This document shows, one piece after another, positions 9,328 to 18,381 of a stretch of 64,000 nt of DNA (position 1 is the stretch's first letter; each line of letters starts with the position of its first letter). The notes under the pieces are model-generated. The model was not told the origin of the DNA. It worked only from the letters and a program-made list of their open reading frames with translations, and did no database searches. Made by a program: the position numbers and the translations under genes. This stretch comes from Pseudomonas entomophila (GTDB taxonomy: Bacteria > Pseudomonadota > Gammaproteobacteria > Pseudomonadales > Pseudomonadaceae). The stretch spans positions 3,966,501-4,030,500 of the forward strand of contig NZ_CP063832.1 in NCBI RefSeq assembly GCF_023277925.1. The letters run 5' to 3'.

Positions 9328-10079
9328 CAGCGGGCCTCTTTGTGGCGACGGCGTTGCGTTAGGCGTTGCAGCCAGGTGTCGACCTGCGCGCTGTCCGCCG
9401 GCAGGGCCAGGTAGGCGCCGAGCAGCGTGCGCACGTCCGCTTCGCTCCAGGCACCCGCGCGGCGCAGCAGCGGCTCAAGATCCTTGAGCCGGTCACGCAT
9501 GCCGAGCAGCAGCGGGCGGGTCTTCTCCAGGTCGATCAGCTGCGCCTGCCAGCCTTCACGGCGCTCGCGCAGGAAAATGTGCTTGGGGTAGAAGCAGCCA
9601 TGCACCTGCCCCGCCGCGTGTAGTGTGCGCGCCAGCTCACCGCAGGCCTGGAGGACCTGCTGGCGCTGGCTGCTTTCCAGTTGCGGCCATTCGGCCAGCA
9701 GGCTGTCCAGGTCGCGCCATTCGTCCAGGGCACGGGTCATGAGGATGGCGCGGTGCTGCCCATCCTGCTTGCGCTCGCCGTAGAACACCGCCTGCAGCGC
9801 CGGGATACCCAGCTTCTGGTAGCGGCTGATGTTACGGAACTCGCGGGCGAAGGTCGGTTCACCGAAAGGGCGGTGCAGGGTGCGAGTGAGGTAGTCGCTC
9901 TGGCGCTTGAGGTAGTAGCCCTTGCCCTCCAGCTCCAGGCGGAACACGCTGCTCCAACCGCCCCGGCCGGTGTTGGGTTCGTCCACGGCTTCGAGCTGCA
10001 GTGCCCATAGCGCGTCGAAATCGCCCAGGCCATGGCGCTTGAGCAGTGCCTGGTCGGCACTGGCCAGGTAATCGGTCAT
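9327..10079 (-). CDS. wapQ: WapQ-type LPS core heptose kinase
   Basis: The product has 250 residues. It has a kinase-like fold with an ATP-binding lysine segment (GYYLKRQSDY), a catalytic-loop variant VHGCFYPKHIFL and a metal-binding LIDLEKTR. The usual catalytic Asp of the loop is not obvious (HGCFYPKH), as expected for the WapQ/RfaY-like branch. It is placed directly after wapP and overlaps it by a few bases, matching the P. aeruginosa waaP-wapP-wapQ order. It probably adds phosphate to an inner-core heptose at the cytoplasmic face before export. Confidence 0.85.
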   Translation of the reverse strand: MTDYLASADQALLKRHGLGDFDALWALQLEAVDEPNTGRGGWSSVFRLELEGKGYYLKRQSDYLTRTLHRPFGEPTFAREFRNISRYQKLGIPALQAVFYGERKQDGQHRAILMTRALDEWRDLDSLLAEWPQLESSQRQQVLQACGELARTLHAAGQVHGCFYPKHIFLRERREGWQAQLIDLEKTRPLLLGMRDRLKDLEPLLRRAGAWSEADVRTLLGAYLALPADSAQVDTWLQRLTQRRRHKEAR

Positions 10080-10810
10080 TCCCTTCCCTCGAAAAAGCCC
10101 ACCACCTGGCGAATACGCCGCTTGTCACGGGCGTTCAGGCGATCATGCCTGCGGTACTGCAGGTAGAAGCGCAGGCGCTGGGTCGCCGACAGGTGGTATT
10201 TGGCGACCTTGTCCAGGCACGCCAGGTCCTTGATCAACCGGTGGCGCAGCATGAAGCCGCGCCAGAAATCGCCAGTGGGGCAGTCGATGAAGAACAGCGT
10301 GCCCTCGTCGTCCACCAGCAGGTTGCGCCACTTCAGGTCGTTGTGGGCGAAATGGTGATCATGCATCACCCGGGTATGCCGTGCCAGCTGGCGACTGATG
10401 TGGTCGACCCAGGCGCGGTCATGCAGGCGCGGGTCATTGCGCTCGGCCAGGGCCGAAAGGTCTTCGGTACGCGGCAGCTCACGGGTGATCATCGCCCCGC
10501 GGCCAAAGGCCAGGCCATTGCGCTCCAGGCCCCAGGCGACCACATCGGCGGTGGGGATGCCCCACTTCTTGAACTGCTTGAGGTTCTGCCATTCGGCCTT
10601 GATCCGTGGCCGGCCCAGGTAGCGGCGCATGTGCTTGCCTGCTCCGGTATAACGTTTGACGTAGTAGTTGACCCCATCACGCTCGATGCGGACGACCTCG
10701 CTGAGCGGGTCGCGGGTCAGGCGCTCGCCCTGCAGGGCGAACACCGCGTCGAGACTGCCGAAGTCCGCCGCCAGATGCTTGTAGCCCGGCGCCAGTGTCC
10801 AACCCGCCAT
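10076..10810 (-). CDS. wapP: WapP-type LPS core heptose kinase
   Basis: This 244-residue member of the LPS kinase family has VNYYVKRY (ATP-contacting Lys) near residue 50, the catalytic HNDLKWRNLL near residue 155 and FFIDCP near residue 173. The operon position between waaP and wapQ is that of wapP in P. aeruginosa. It overlaps the neighbours on both sides by one to four bases. It acts on heptose of the inner core, and heavy core phosphorylation is characteristic of pseudomonads. Confidence 0.88.
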   Translation of the reverse strand: MAGWTLAPGYKHLAADFGSLDAVFALQGERLTRDPLSEVVRIERDGVNYYVKRYTGAGKHMRRYLGRPRIKAEWQNLKQFKKWGIPTADVVAWGLERNGLAFGRGAMITRELPRTEDLSALAERNDPRLHDRAWVDHISRQLARHTRVMHDHHFAHNDLKWRNLLVDDEGTLFFIDCPTGDFWRGFMLRHRLIKDLACLDKVAKYHLSATQRLRFYLQYRRHDRLNARDKRRIRQVVGFFEGRE

Positions 10811-11616
10811 CAGAGTGCGTCCCCATAGCGTTGCTTGCGATCGTAGAGTTTCTGCGCCTTGCGTTCGAGCCAGGCGAGCAGCGTGGCCTCCTCCTTGAGC
10901 ACCTGGCGCAGCGGACGCTGGAAGTAACCACGCAGGAAGCGCAGCTTGTCACGGCGGGTGAGGCCGATGTCCAGTGCCGAGAAATACAGCGCGGCCAGGT
11001 CCTTGTCGCGCCAGCGACGGGTAATTTTCGCCCGGGTCTGGGCACGGTGCAGGTCGATCACCGACAGTTTGAAATCTTCCGGCGTCACCGGGCGGGCGGT
11101 GTGCAGCAGGAAGTGGCAGATGTAGCAATCGCGGTGGTTGACCCCGGCGCGGTGCATGCCACCGGTCATCTTCGCCACTTCGGCGATCAGCGCGTGCTTC
11201 AGGCGTGGCGCTGGCGGCTGCCTGACCCAGTCGATGCTGAAGTCTTCCAGGCTGACGGTCGGCGCCAGCTCTTCAGTGACGATGAACGAGTGCTGGGTGG
11301 CTGGGTTGCTGCCACGCTCGCCGTAGGCCACCGCGGTCATGGTCGGCACGCCAACCTCATGCAGGCGCTGGATCGCCCGCCATTCCTGGCCGGCGCCCAA
11401 AACCGGCAGCTTGGCGCTGAACAGGTTCTTGAAGATCTCGCCCCAACCGATGCCACGGTGGATCTTGACGAAGAAGCCCGCGCCATCGACTTCGGTGCGC
11501 AGGGTGCGACGGCCTTCGAGTTCGCGATACACCTCGCCCTGCAACTGCTCGACGGCCTCGAACGCATCACGGCCGGCCCACAGGCGCTTGAATGGCTCTG
11601 CCAGTATCAGCTTCAT
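10810..11616 (-). CDS. waaP: Lipopolysaccharide core heptose(I) kinase WaaP
   Basis: The protein is 268 residues from ATG at 11616. That start gives the conserved MKLILAEPFKRLWAG N-terminus and overlaps the waaG stop by ATGA; the longer open frame upstream is only waaG read out of frame. Family residues are visible: K51 in GAGFFVKIHRG, K69 in FSAKLPVL, the catalytic D163 in NHRDCYICHFLL and a second metal site in VIDLHRAQ. WaaP phosphorylates the first heptose of the LPS inner core using ATP and is needed for outer-membrane integrity in Pseudomonas. Confidence 0.93.
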   Translation of the reverse strand: MKLILAEPFKRLWAGRDAFEAVEQLQGEVYRELEGRRTLRTEVDGAGFFVKIHRGIGWGEIFKNLFSAKLPVLGAGQEWRAIQRLHEVGVPTMTAVAYGERGSNPATQHSFIVTEELAPTVSLEDFSIDWVRQPPAPRLKHALIAEVAKMTGGMHRAGVNHRDCYICHFLLHTARPVTPEDFKLSVIDLHRAQTRAKITRRWRDKDLAALYFSALDIGLTRRDKLRFLRGYFQRPLRQVLKEEATLLAWLERKAQKLYDRKQRYGDAL

Positions 11617-12734
11617 GCAGGCTCCTGGAGAATCACGTCGGCGGCGTGCTGCGGCATGCTGTACAGGTCGGCGCTGTCGGCGAAGGCCACACCATTGCGC
11701 GACCAGGCGGCGCGCTGCGGGCCATCTTCGAGCATGCGTTGCAGGTAACGGTTGAGCTGCTCCTGCTCGAACGGCTCGTCGAGCACCAGGCCACTGTCGG
11801 CCTCGGCGATGTAGTGGGCGTAGCCGCACACCTTCGACACCAGCACCGGCAGGCCGGCGACCAGCGCCTCCAGCAGCACGGTGCCGGTGTTCTCGTTGTA
11901 CGCCGGGTGGATCAGCAGGTCAGCGCCCAGCAGGAAACGCGGGATGTCGCTGCGCCCCTTGAGGAACTGCACCTGATCACCCAGGCCGAGCGCGGTGCTC
12001 TGCACCTGGAACAGCTTGGGGTCGTCCTGGCCGATGACCATCAGCCGGGTGCGCTTGCGCAAGTTCGATGGCAGCGCCGCCAGGGCCTTGAGGCTGCGGT
12101 CGACGCCCTTGGTCTTGAAGCCCGAACCGATCTGCACCAGCAGCAGCTCGTCGTCGGCCAGGCCGAATACCTTGCGGAACTCGGCGCGGATGGCGTCGGC
12201 GTCGGCCGGGCGGCGGCGGTCGTGGGAGATGCCCGGTGGCAGCAGGTGGAAACGCGCCTCGGGCGTGCCGTAGTGCTTGATGAACAGCGGCTGCTGCACC
12301 TCGGAGATCATCAGGATCTCGGTACGGCCGTCCGCCTTGAACACCGCCCGCTCGTACTCGGCGAAATGGCGGTAGCGGCCCCAACGCCGGTACAGCCCAC
12401 CGCGCAGGGTCTGGGCCTTGTCCTCGAAACAGCCGTCGGCGGCGTAATACACATCCAGCCCGGGCATCTTGTTGAAACCGACCAGGCGATCGACCGGGCG
12501 CTTTGCCAGGTCCGCTTCCATCCAGGCACTGAGCTTCTCGTTGCGGCGATGGTTGAACAGCGCCTTCACCGGCGCCACCAACACTTCGAAGCCCGGAGGA
12601 ATATCACCTTCCCAGATCAGCGTGTACACGCGGATCTGGTGGCCGCGTTTCTGGCACTCGAGGGCGATGCGCATGAAGTCGCGCTGCAGCCCACCGAAGG
12701 GGAAATACTTGTAGAGCACAAAAGCCAGTTGCAT
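11613..12734 (-). CDS. waaG: LPS core glucosyl/galactosaminyltransferase WaaG (GT4)
   Basis: At 373 residues it has the usual family length. It has a GT-B fold, with an N-terminal acceptor half (MQLAFVLYKYFPFGGLQRD, with the GGLQRD acceptor motif) and a C-terminal donor half carrying GFKTKGVDRSLKAL and the EX7E-type HPAYNENTGTVLLEALVAGLPVL. The start is ATG 12734, overlapping the waaC stop; the TTG three bases upstream is not needed. It adds the first hexose of the outer core onto heptose II in the cytoplasm. Confidence 0.93.
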   Translation of the reverse strand: MQLAFVLYKYFPFGGLQRDFMRIALECQKRGHQIRVYTLIWEGDIPPGFEVLVAPVKALFNHRRNEKLSAWMEADLAKRPVDRLVGFNKMPGLDVYYAADGCFEDKAQTLRGGLYRRWGRYRHFAEYERAVFKADGRTEILMISEVQQPLFIKHYGTPEARFHLLPPGISHDRRRPADADAIRAEFRKVFGLADDELLLVQIGSGFKTKGVDRSLKALAALPSNLRKRTRLMVIGQDDPKLFQVQSTALGLGDQVQFLKGRSDIPRFLLGADLLIHPAYNENTGTVLLEALVAGLPVLVSKVCGYAHYIAEADSGLVLDEPFEQEQLNRYLQRMLEDGPQRAAWSRNGVAFADSADLYSMPQHAADVILQEPA

Positions 12735-13792
12735 CAACGAACATCCTCAGCCAGCAGCAGCGCGCTCAAGCGGCCCGCCACATGCTCGGGATTCAGGCGA
12801 GTGAAGCACAATGGCCACTCGCGTTTGAGATCGAACCGGCGCAGGTCCTCTGTGCTCGGTTTGTAGGTGCACTTCTTCTGCAGGCACGGCGCGCAGGGGA
12901 AGTTGCTCGCCTGGTGGATCTGGGCGCGTCCGTAGGCGCCCGTCAGGCCAGGGTTGGTGGGGCCGAACAGCGAAATGGTGGGTACATCGAGCGCCGCGGC
13001 CAGGTGACCGAGGCCGGTGTCCACCGCCACGCAGGCCTTGGCCGCTGCCAATACGCGGGCGACGCCGACCAGGTTCAACTTGGGGAGCACCTGGCAGTTG
13101 TTCAAGCCCTGGGCGATGCGCTCGGCACGGGCTTTCTCCGCCGGGTTGCCCCAGGGCAGCATCACTTGCAGCTTGCGCCGGCCCATGCGCTCGGCCAGCT
13201 CGCGCCAGTAGGTTTCCGGCCAGTGCTTGGTGGCCCAGGTGGTGCCATGCAGGAACACCACGTAGGGCGCGGCGGGCGGCAGTTGCAGGCGGTTGAGGTC
13301 AAGGCCGTAGTCACCCAGCCCTTCGGGCAGGTCATAGGCCAGGGCCAGGGCGAACAGCTGGCGCACACGCTCCACCGCGTGCTGGCCGACGGCGACCGAC
13401 AAGCGCCGGTCGTAGAAGCGGCTGGCCCAGCCCTCGCGCGCCGAGTAGCGGTCCAGGCCGGCCACCGGCGCCTTGACGTAGCGGGTCAGCCAGGCCGACT
13501 TGACCAGGCCCTGGGCATCGATCACCAGGTCGTACTTGTGTTCGCGCAGGCGCTGCTTGAACGCCTTCCACTCGCCGCTCTTGAGCGTCTGCCAGAGGTT
13601 CTTGCGCCAACGGCGGATCGCCACCGGAATCACCCGGTCAACCGCCGGATGCCAGCTGGGGATCTCGGCGAAGCCTTCTTCCACCACCCAGTCGAAACGA
13701 ACGCCGGGGATGGCGTGGGCCGCATCGGTCAACGCCGGTAGCGTGTGGATGACGTCGCCCAGCGACGACGTTTTGATGATCAGGACCCGCAC
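12734..13792 (-). CDS. waaC: Lipopolysaccharide heptosyltransferase I
   Basis: This 352-residue GT9 enzyme has an N-terminal RVLIIKTSSLGDVIHTLPAL and a C-terminal donor-site segment VDTGLGHLAAALDVPTISLFGPTNP. WaaC transfers the first L-glycero-D-manno-heptose onto Kdo of Kdo2-lipid A. The start is GTG at 13792, placed immediately after the waaF stop with no intervening base, so coupling is likely. The C-terminus keeps the paired cysteines (FPCAPCLQKKC). Confidence 0.94.
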   Translation of the reverse strand: MRVLIIKTSSLGDVIHTLPALTDAAHAIPGVRFDWVVEEGFAEIPSWHPAVDRVIPVAIRRWRKNLWQTLKSGEWKAFKQRLREHKYDLVIDAQGLVKSAWLTRYVKAPVAGLDRYSAREGWASRFYDRRLSVAVGQHAVERVRQLFALALAYDLPEGLGDYGLDLNRLQLPPAAPYVVFLHGTTWATKHWPETYWRELAERMGRRKLQVMLPWGNPAEKARAERIAQGLNNCQVLPKLNLVGVARVLAAAKACVAVDTGLGHLAAALDVPTISLFGPTNPGLTGAYGRAQIHQASNFPCAPCLQKKCTYKPSTEDLRRFDLKREWPLCFTRLNPEHVAGRLSALLLAEDVR

Positions 13793-14842
13793 TCAGTCGA
13801 CCTCGGCCACGGTATCGATCAGGTGAGGCCCGCCCAAGCTGTGCAGGGCCGCGATGACCTTTTCAGGCTCCAGCAGGCGCAGGCAGTTGTAGTGGCCGAA
13901 ACGGCAGGTACGGTCGAAGCAGGGGCTACATTCGATGCCGGTGCGCACGATCTCGACCTGGTCAGCCAACGGTGGGGTGAAGCCCGGCGAGGTGGAGCCG
14001 TACACCGCCACCAACGGGCGGTTCAGCGCGGCAGCCACGTGCATCAGGCCGGAGTCGTTGGAGACCACGGCGTTGGCGCAGGACATCAGGTCGATGGCTT
14101 CGGCCAGCGAGGTTTCACCGGCCAGGTTATAGGATTCTTCGCGCAAACCCGGGATCAGGCGGTCGCGAATCTGTTCGCCCACGGCGTGGTCGTTCTTCGA
14201 ACCGAACAGCCACACCTGCCAGCCCTGGCGGATCATCGCGTCGGCCACTTGCGCGTAGTGCTCGGCCGGCCAGCGCTTGGCTTCGCCAAACTCGGCGCCG
14301 GGGCACAGGGCGAGCACCGGGCGGTCCAGCTCCAGCTTGAACTTGGCCAGGGCGGCGTCGCGGCTCTGGGCCTCGATTTGCAGGGACGGGCGCGGATACG
14401 GTTTGGGCAGTTCGACACCCGGCGCATAGGCCAGGGCCATGAAGCGCTCGATCATCAGCGGGTAGCGCGCCTTGTCCAGCTTGCGCACGTCGTTGAGCAG
14501 CAGGTAGCGCATCTCGCCACGCCAGCCAGTGCGCTTGGGGATGCCGGCGAAGTACGGCACCAGCGCCGACTTGAGCGAATTGGGCAGCAGAATCGCCTGG
14601 TCGTACTGGCCGGCCAGCGTCTTGCCGATGCGCCGGCGCGTGGCCAGTTCCAGCGCGCCATGGCCGAGCGGGAAGCTCAAGGCCTGGCGCACCTCGGGCA
14701 TGCGCTCGAGGATCGGCCGGCTCCACTCGGGGGCCAACACGTCGATCACACAATCGGGGTGCTGCTGTTTGAGGCACTGGAACAGGGTCTGCGCCATCAC
14801 CATGTCGCCGACCCAGCTGGGGCCAATGATCAGTATTCTCAT
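13793..14842 (-). CDS. waaF: Lipopolysaccharide heptosyltransferase II
   Basis: This 349-residue GT9 protein starts MRILIIGPSWVGDMVMAQTLF and carries the donor-site segment VVSNDSGLMHVAAALNRPLVAVYGSTSP, followed by CSPCFDRTCRFGHYNCL. It adds the second heptose to the inner core. It is the first gene of the minus-strand LPS operon, so the promoter should lie in 14843-14950, between the start and the REP cluster. In P. aeruginosa ilvE separates this gene from glnE; here only REP DNA does, as in other P. putida-type genomes. Confidence 0.94.
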   Translation of the reverse strand: MRILIIGPSWVGDMVMAQTLFQCLKQQHPDCVIDVLAPEWSRPILERMPEVRQALSFPLGHGALELATRRRIGKTLAGQYDQAILLPNSLKSALVPYFAGIPKRTGWRGEMRYLLLNDVRKLDKARYPLMIERFMALAYAPGVELPKPYPRPSLQIEAQSRDAALAKFKLELDRPVLALCPGAEFGEAKRWPAEHYAQVADAMIRQGWQVWLFGSKNDHAVGEQIRDRLIPGLREESYNLAGETSLAEAIDLMSCANAVVSNDSGLMHVAAALNRPLVAVYGSTSPGFTPPLADQVEIVRTGIECSPCFDRTCRFGHYNCLRLLEPEKVIAALHSLGGPHLIDTVAEVD

Positions 14843-14950
14843 GCGTTATCCAGAAACATTCGGGGAGGCTGCAGGCTGCGTTAAACCTGGCCTCCCCTCT
14901 TTATATTCAGGCTATGTGGCGGACAGTGTACCACCGAGGACGGATTGCGC

Positions 14951-15058
14951 CCTGTTCGCCGGCAAGCCGGCTCCTGCCAGGCGTGCGCGCCTCGTAGGCG
15001 CCGGCTTGCCGGCTCCTGCCAGGCGTGCGCGCCTCGTAGGCGCCGGCTTGCCGGCGAA
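14951..15058. repeat. REP cluster with a 42-bp tandem duplication
   Basis: The unit at 14966-15007 (GCCGGCTCCTGCCAGGCG to the next GCCGGCTT) is repeated without change at 15008-15049. Both ends are framed by CGCCGGC palindromes. The duplicated block contains one REP tail (GGCTCCTGCC) and a GC-rich arm (CGTGCGCGCC), so three REP stems stand in a row between waaF and glnE. Confidence 0.85.
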
Positions 15059-15064
15059 TGGCCC

Positions 15065-17998
15065 TCAAGTCAGCCCTAGCTGCCCCCAGATCCGCCGCAC
15101 CTCGCGGCGTTCGTCGACGAACTGCGCCGCGTCGATCACCCCGGCCTGCTTCTGCAGGGCCTGGCGGTGCGAGGCCGAGCGGAACGCCTTGTACACCTCG
15201 CGCAGCAGCACGGCATCGCTGGCGGGCATCAACCCGGCCTGCTCGAGCTCTTCGAGGATGCGGATGTTGTCGGTCCAGCGCAGCAAGGCCGGGTGGTCGT
15301 GGGACCAGGCCAAAGCGGCGTATTGCACCATAAATTCGATATCGACGATACCGCCGGCATCCTGCTTGATATCGAACGCCACGCCTGCGTCGAAGGCATT
15401 GCCAGCGGTGCCGGCGGCGGTCGCCTTGGTGCCGAGGTTGTCGCGCATCTTGGCGCGCATGTCGCTGACTTCGCTGCGCAAGGTGCCCAGGTCGCGGGCC
15501 TGGCCCAGCACCTTGGCACGCACGCCCTCGAACGCCGTTGCTACCTGCTTGCAGCCCACCAGCACCCGTGCCCGCACCAGGGCCTGGTGCTCCCAGGTCC
15601 AGGCTTCGTTCTGCTGGTAGCGCTCGAACGCGCCCAGCGAGCTGACCAGCAGCCCCGAGGCGCCGGACGGGCGCAGGCGCATGTCTACGTCGTAGAGCTG
15701 GCCGGAGTTGGTCTGGGTGGTCAGCAGGTGGATGATGCGCTGGCCCAGGCGGGTGAAGAACTGCGCGCCATCGATGGGCTTGGCACCGTCGGTCTCGGCA
15801 TTGGGGTCGCCATCGTGGATGAACACCAGGTCCAGGTCCGAGCCATGGCCCAGTTCGAGGCCACCGACCTTGCCATAACCCACGATGATGAAACCTGGGT
15901 CGCACAGGCTGCCATCACTGCGCCTGGGCTGGCCATGACGGGCTACCGTCTGGCGCCAGGCCAGGGCCAGCACCTGGTCGAGGATCGCCTCGGCGAGCCA
16001 GGTGAGGTAGTCACTCACCTTCATCAGCGGCAGGTTGCCGGTGATCTCCGAAGCAGCCACCCGCAGGCTATGGGCCAGCTTGAAGTGGCGCAGGGCCTCC
16101 ATCTGCTGTTCCAGGTCGTCCTCGGGGATGCGCGTCAGGCGTTCACGCAACTCGGCGGCCAGCTCAGGCGCCAGCGGCGGGCTGAACAGCCGGCCTTCGT
16201 TGAGCAACTCGTCGAGCAGCAGCGGGTAGCGGGCGATCTGCTCGGCGATCCACGGGCTGGCCGCGCACAGGGTCAGCAAGCGGCGCAGCGCGCCCGGGTT
16301 TTCCGTCAGCAGCACAAGATAAGCAGAGCGTCGCGCCACGGCCTCGACCAGCGGCAGCACCCTCTCCAGCACCAGGTCAGGGTTGTCATGCTCCACCGTC
16401 TGGGCCAGCAAACGTGGAATAAAGGCATCCAGGCGTTCACGGCCGATGCGCTGCATCGAACGCAGCGACGGGCTGACACGCAACGCGGTCAGGCGCCGCA
16501 GCGCCTCGGCGGGCTGCTTGAAGCCTGCCTCTTCCAATTGACGGCAGGCGGCCTCTTCATCCTGGGCCTGCTCCCACAGGGGCGACCACTCGCCGCCCAC
16601 CACCAGCTCGCCCTCGGCGTCGTCTTCGTCCGGGTCGGCGATCACCTGGCGGAAATGCCAGTCGACGCGGCCACGCCAGTGCATCAATTGCGCATGGAAG
16701 CTGGCCCAGTCGGTGTAGCCGAGCATATAGGCAATACGTTCGCGGTCGGTCTCATCGTCCGGCAGCATCTGCGTCTGGCGGTCGGCGATGGCCTGGATGG
16801 CGTGCTCGGTGTAACGCAGGAACTCATAGCCTTCGCGCAGTTCGGCGACCACCGCTGGCGGCAGGTAGCCCTGGCCCTCCAGCGTCGCCAGCACCTTGAG
16901 CAGCGGCCGCTGCTGCAGGCTCAGGTCGCGCCCGCCGTGGATCAGCTGGAAGGCCTGGGCGATGAACTCCACTTCACGAATGCCCCCGGCCCCCAGCTTG
17001 ATGTTCTCGGCCATGCCCTTGCGCCGCACCTCCTGCTGGATCAGCTGCTTCATGGTGCGCAACGCCTCGATGGCGGAGAAGTCCAGGTAGCGGCGGTAGA
17101 CGAACGGCCGCAGCATGTCCTGCAACTGGGAGCCGGCGGCCTGGTCGCCGGCTACCACGCGCGCCTTGATCATCGCGTAGCGTTCCCAGTCGCGGCCCTG
17201 GTCCTGGTAGTACTGCTCCAGGGCATTGAAGCTGAGCACCAGCGCCCCGGCCGAACCATAAGGGCGCAGGCGCATGTCGACACGGAACACGAAGCCATCG
17301 ACGGTGACCGGGTCAAGCGCCTTGATCAGGCGCTGCCCCAGGCGAGTGAAGAACTCCTGGTTGTCCAGGGAGCGTTTTACGCCTTCGGTTTCGCCACCCT
17401 CGGGGAAGGCGAAGATCAGGTCGATATCGGACGACAGGTTGAGCTCCACCGCCCCCAGCTTGCCCATGCCCAGCACCACCATGTGCTGCGGCTCGCCGCT
17501 GCGGTTGCCAATCGGTGTGCCGAACTGCTGGCAGTGGCGTGGGTACAGCCATCGATAAGCTTCATCAATGGCGGCATCGGCCAGGTCGGACAGATCGCGG
17601 CAGGTTTCGCCCAACGCCGCCTGGCGGGTGATGTCGCGCCAGATGATGCGCAACTGCTGGCGGTTGCGTTCGCGGCGCAGGTTGCGCGCCAGCTCGTCCT
17701 CGGTCTGCGCGGCCTGGGCGGCGGTATTGACCTGCCCACGCAACTCGCCCGGTGCGAACGGGCGACTCATCAGGCCACTGCCCAGCAACTCGAACAGCAT
17801 GGCCGGCTCGCGCTGGGCCTGGGTCAGGACGAAATCGCTGGCGGCGGCCACCTGGTCGAACTGCTGCCGATGCTCGGCGCTCCAGCTATCCAGGTGGAGG
17901 TCGGGATGGGCGGCCAGGGCATCGCGCAGGAACTGTTGGTTGCGGGCGACCAGCGGTTGGAGTGCGGCGGGCAGATCGAGCGGCAAAGGCAGGCGCAT
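15065..17998 (-). CDS. glnE: Bifunctional glutamine synthetase adenylyltransferase / adenylyl-removing enzyme
   Basis: The product has 977 residues, full length for the family. The N-terminal adenylyl-removing nucleotidyltransferase has GMGKLGAVELNLSSDIDLIFAF (metal-binding D191 and D193). The C-terminal adenylyltransferase has GYGKVGGLELGHGSDLDLVFIHD (D721 and D723) and RLRPSGASG. A regulatory middle region binds PII in this family. GlnE adds or removes AMP on glutamine synthetase in response to PII/PII-UMP and glutamine. It is transcribed alone on the minus strand, divergently from aceE, with about 380 bp between the starts. The + strand across it is also open for 976 codons, a codon-bias shadow. 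Confidence 0.97.
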   Translation of the reverse strand: MRLPLPLDLPAALQPLVARNQQFLRDALAAHPDLHLDSWSAEHRQQFDQVAAASDFVLTQAQREPAMLFELLGSGLMSRPFAPGELRGQVNTAAQAAQTEDELARNLRRERNRQQLRIIWRDITRQAALGETCRDLSDLADAAIDEAYRWLYPRHCQQFGTPIGNRSGEPQHMVVLGMGKLGAVELNLSSDIDLIFAFPEGGETEGVKRSLDNQEFFTRLGQRLIKALDPVTVDGFVFRVDMRLRPYGSAGALVLSFNALEQYYQDQGRDWERYAMIKARVVAGDQAAGSQLQDMLRPFVYRRYLDFSAIEALRTMKQLIQQEVRRKGMAENIKLGAGGIREVEFIAQAFQLIHGGRDLSLQQRPLLKVLATLEGQGYLPPAVVAELREGYEFLRYTEHAIQAIADRQTQMLPDDETDRERIAYMLGYTDWASFHAQLMHWRGRVDWHFRQVIADPDEDDAEGELVVGGEWSPLWEQAQDEEAACRQLEEAGFKQPAEALRRLTALRVSPSLRSMQRIGRERLDAFIPRLLAQTVEHDNPDLVLERVLPLVEAVARRSAYLVLLTENPGALRRLLTLCAASPWIAEQIARYPLLLDELLNEGRLFSPPLAPELAAELRERLTRIPEDDLEQQMEALRHFKLAHSLRVAASEITGNLPLMKVSDYLTWLAEAILDQVLALAWRQTVARHGQPRRSDGSLCDPGFIIVGYGKVGGLELGHGSDLDLVFIHDGDPNAETDGAKPIDGAQFFTRLGQRIIHLLTTQTNSGQLYDVDMRLRPSGASGLLVSSLGAFERYQQNEAWTWEHQALVRARVLVGCKQVATAFEGVRAKVLGQARDLGTLRSEVSDMRAKMRDNLGTKATAAGTAGNAFDAGVAFDIKQDAGGIVDIEFMVQYAALAWSHDHPALLRWTDNIRILEELEQAGLMPASDAVLLREVYKAFRSASHRQALQKQAGVIDAAQFVDERREVRRIWGQLGLT

Positions 17999-18205
17999 GG
18001 TCTATCCTTGATCGGCGTGAAAGTGAGGGGCGTGGGCGCTCAAAAGGAGGCCCGGCCACGGTTGGACTGTCATACAAAAGTTGTAAATAGCCGATAAAGC
18101 CGGAAAATTGGCAAAAAGCATCAAGAACCACCTGATCGCGACACACCACCAACCAACATGAACGTTTATCCTCACAACCCGAGATGCGACAAACCGTCGC
18201 ATTTG

Positions 18206-18272
18206 TGTAGTTTTACTACTACCCCATAGGTGCAAAAGCATGAAATGCGAAAGCATTTGTAGTAAAACTACA
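18206..18272. promoter_or_regulatory. Twin palindromic operators upstream of aceEF (GntR/FCD-like)
   Basis: The 383 bp between glnE and aceE contain two copies of a TGTAGTnnnACTAC palindrome. Site 1 (18206-18220) is TGTAGT-TTT-ACTACT, with one mismatched outer base. Site 2 (18258-18272) is a perfect TGTAGT-AAA-ACTACA. Their centres are 52 bp apart, about five helical turns, and the sites are also inverted relative to each other, giving a 15-bp inverted repeat. The form GT-n3-AC fits GntR-family FCD regulators (PdhR, LldR and FadR types). Small hairpins lie beside them: ATGCGAC/GTCGCAT at 18184-18202, AAATGC-GAAA-GCATTT at 18243-18258, and CCGGA/TCCGG at 18278-18293. The regulator is not in the window. 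Confidence 0.6.
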
Positions 18273-18381
18273 CCGCGCCGGATGACTGTCCGGTAATCCA
18301 AGAATTCACGACGTCTGCCCATAAGGCCAGTCGCAAACTCAGGCCATCGATTCTGGTGGCCTTTCCGCCCTGGAGCAAGCC

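Noticed and set aside
14951..15058. CRISPR-like array
   Set aside because: The repeats are REP palindromes with a tandem duplication and no unique spacers of constant size; no cas genes are present.
15167..18097. 976-codon open frame antisense to glnE
   Set aside because: It mirrors glnE codon for codon in a G+C-rich genome, has no family-like features and no ribosome site; it is a codon-bias shadow.
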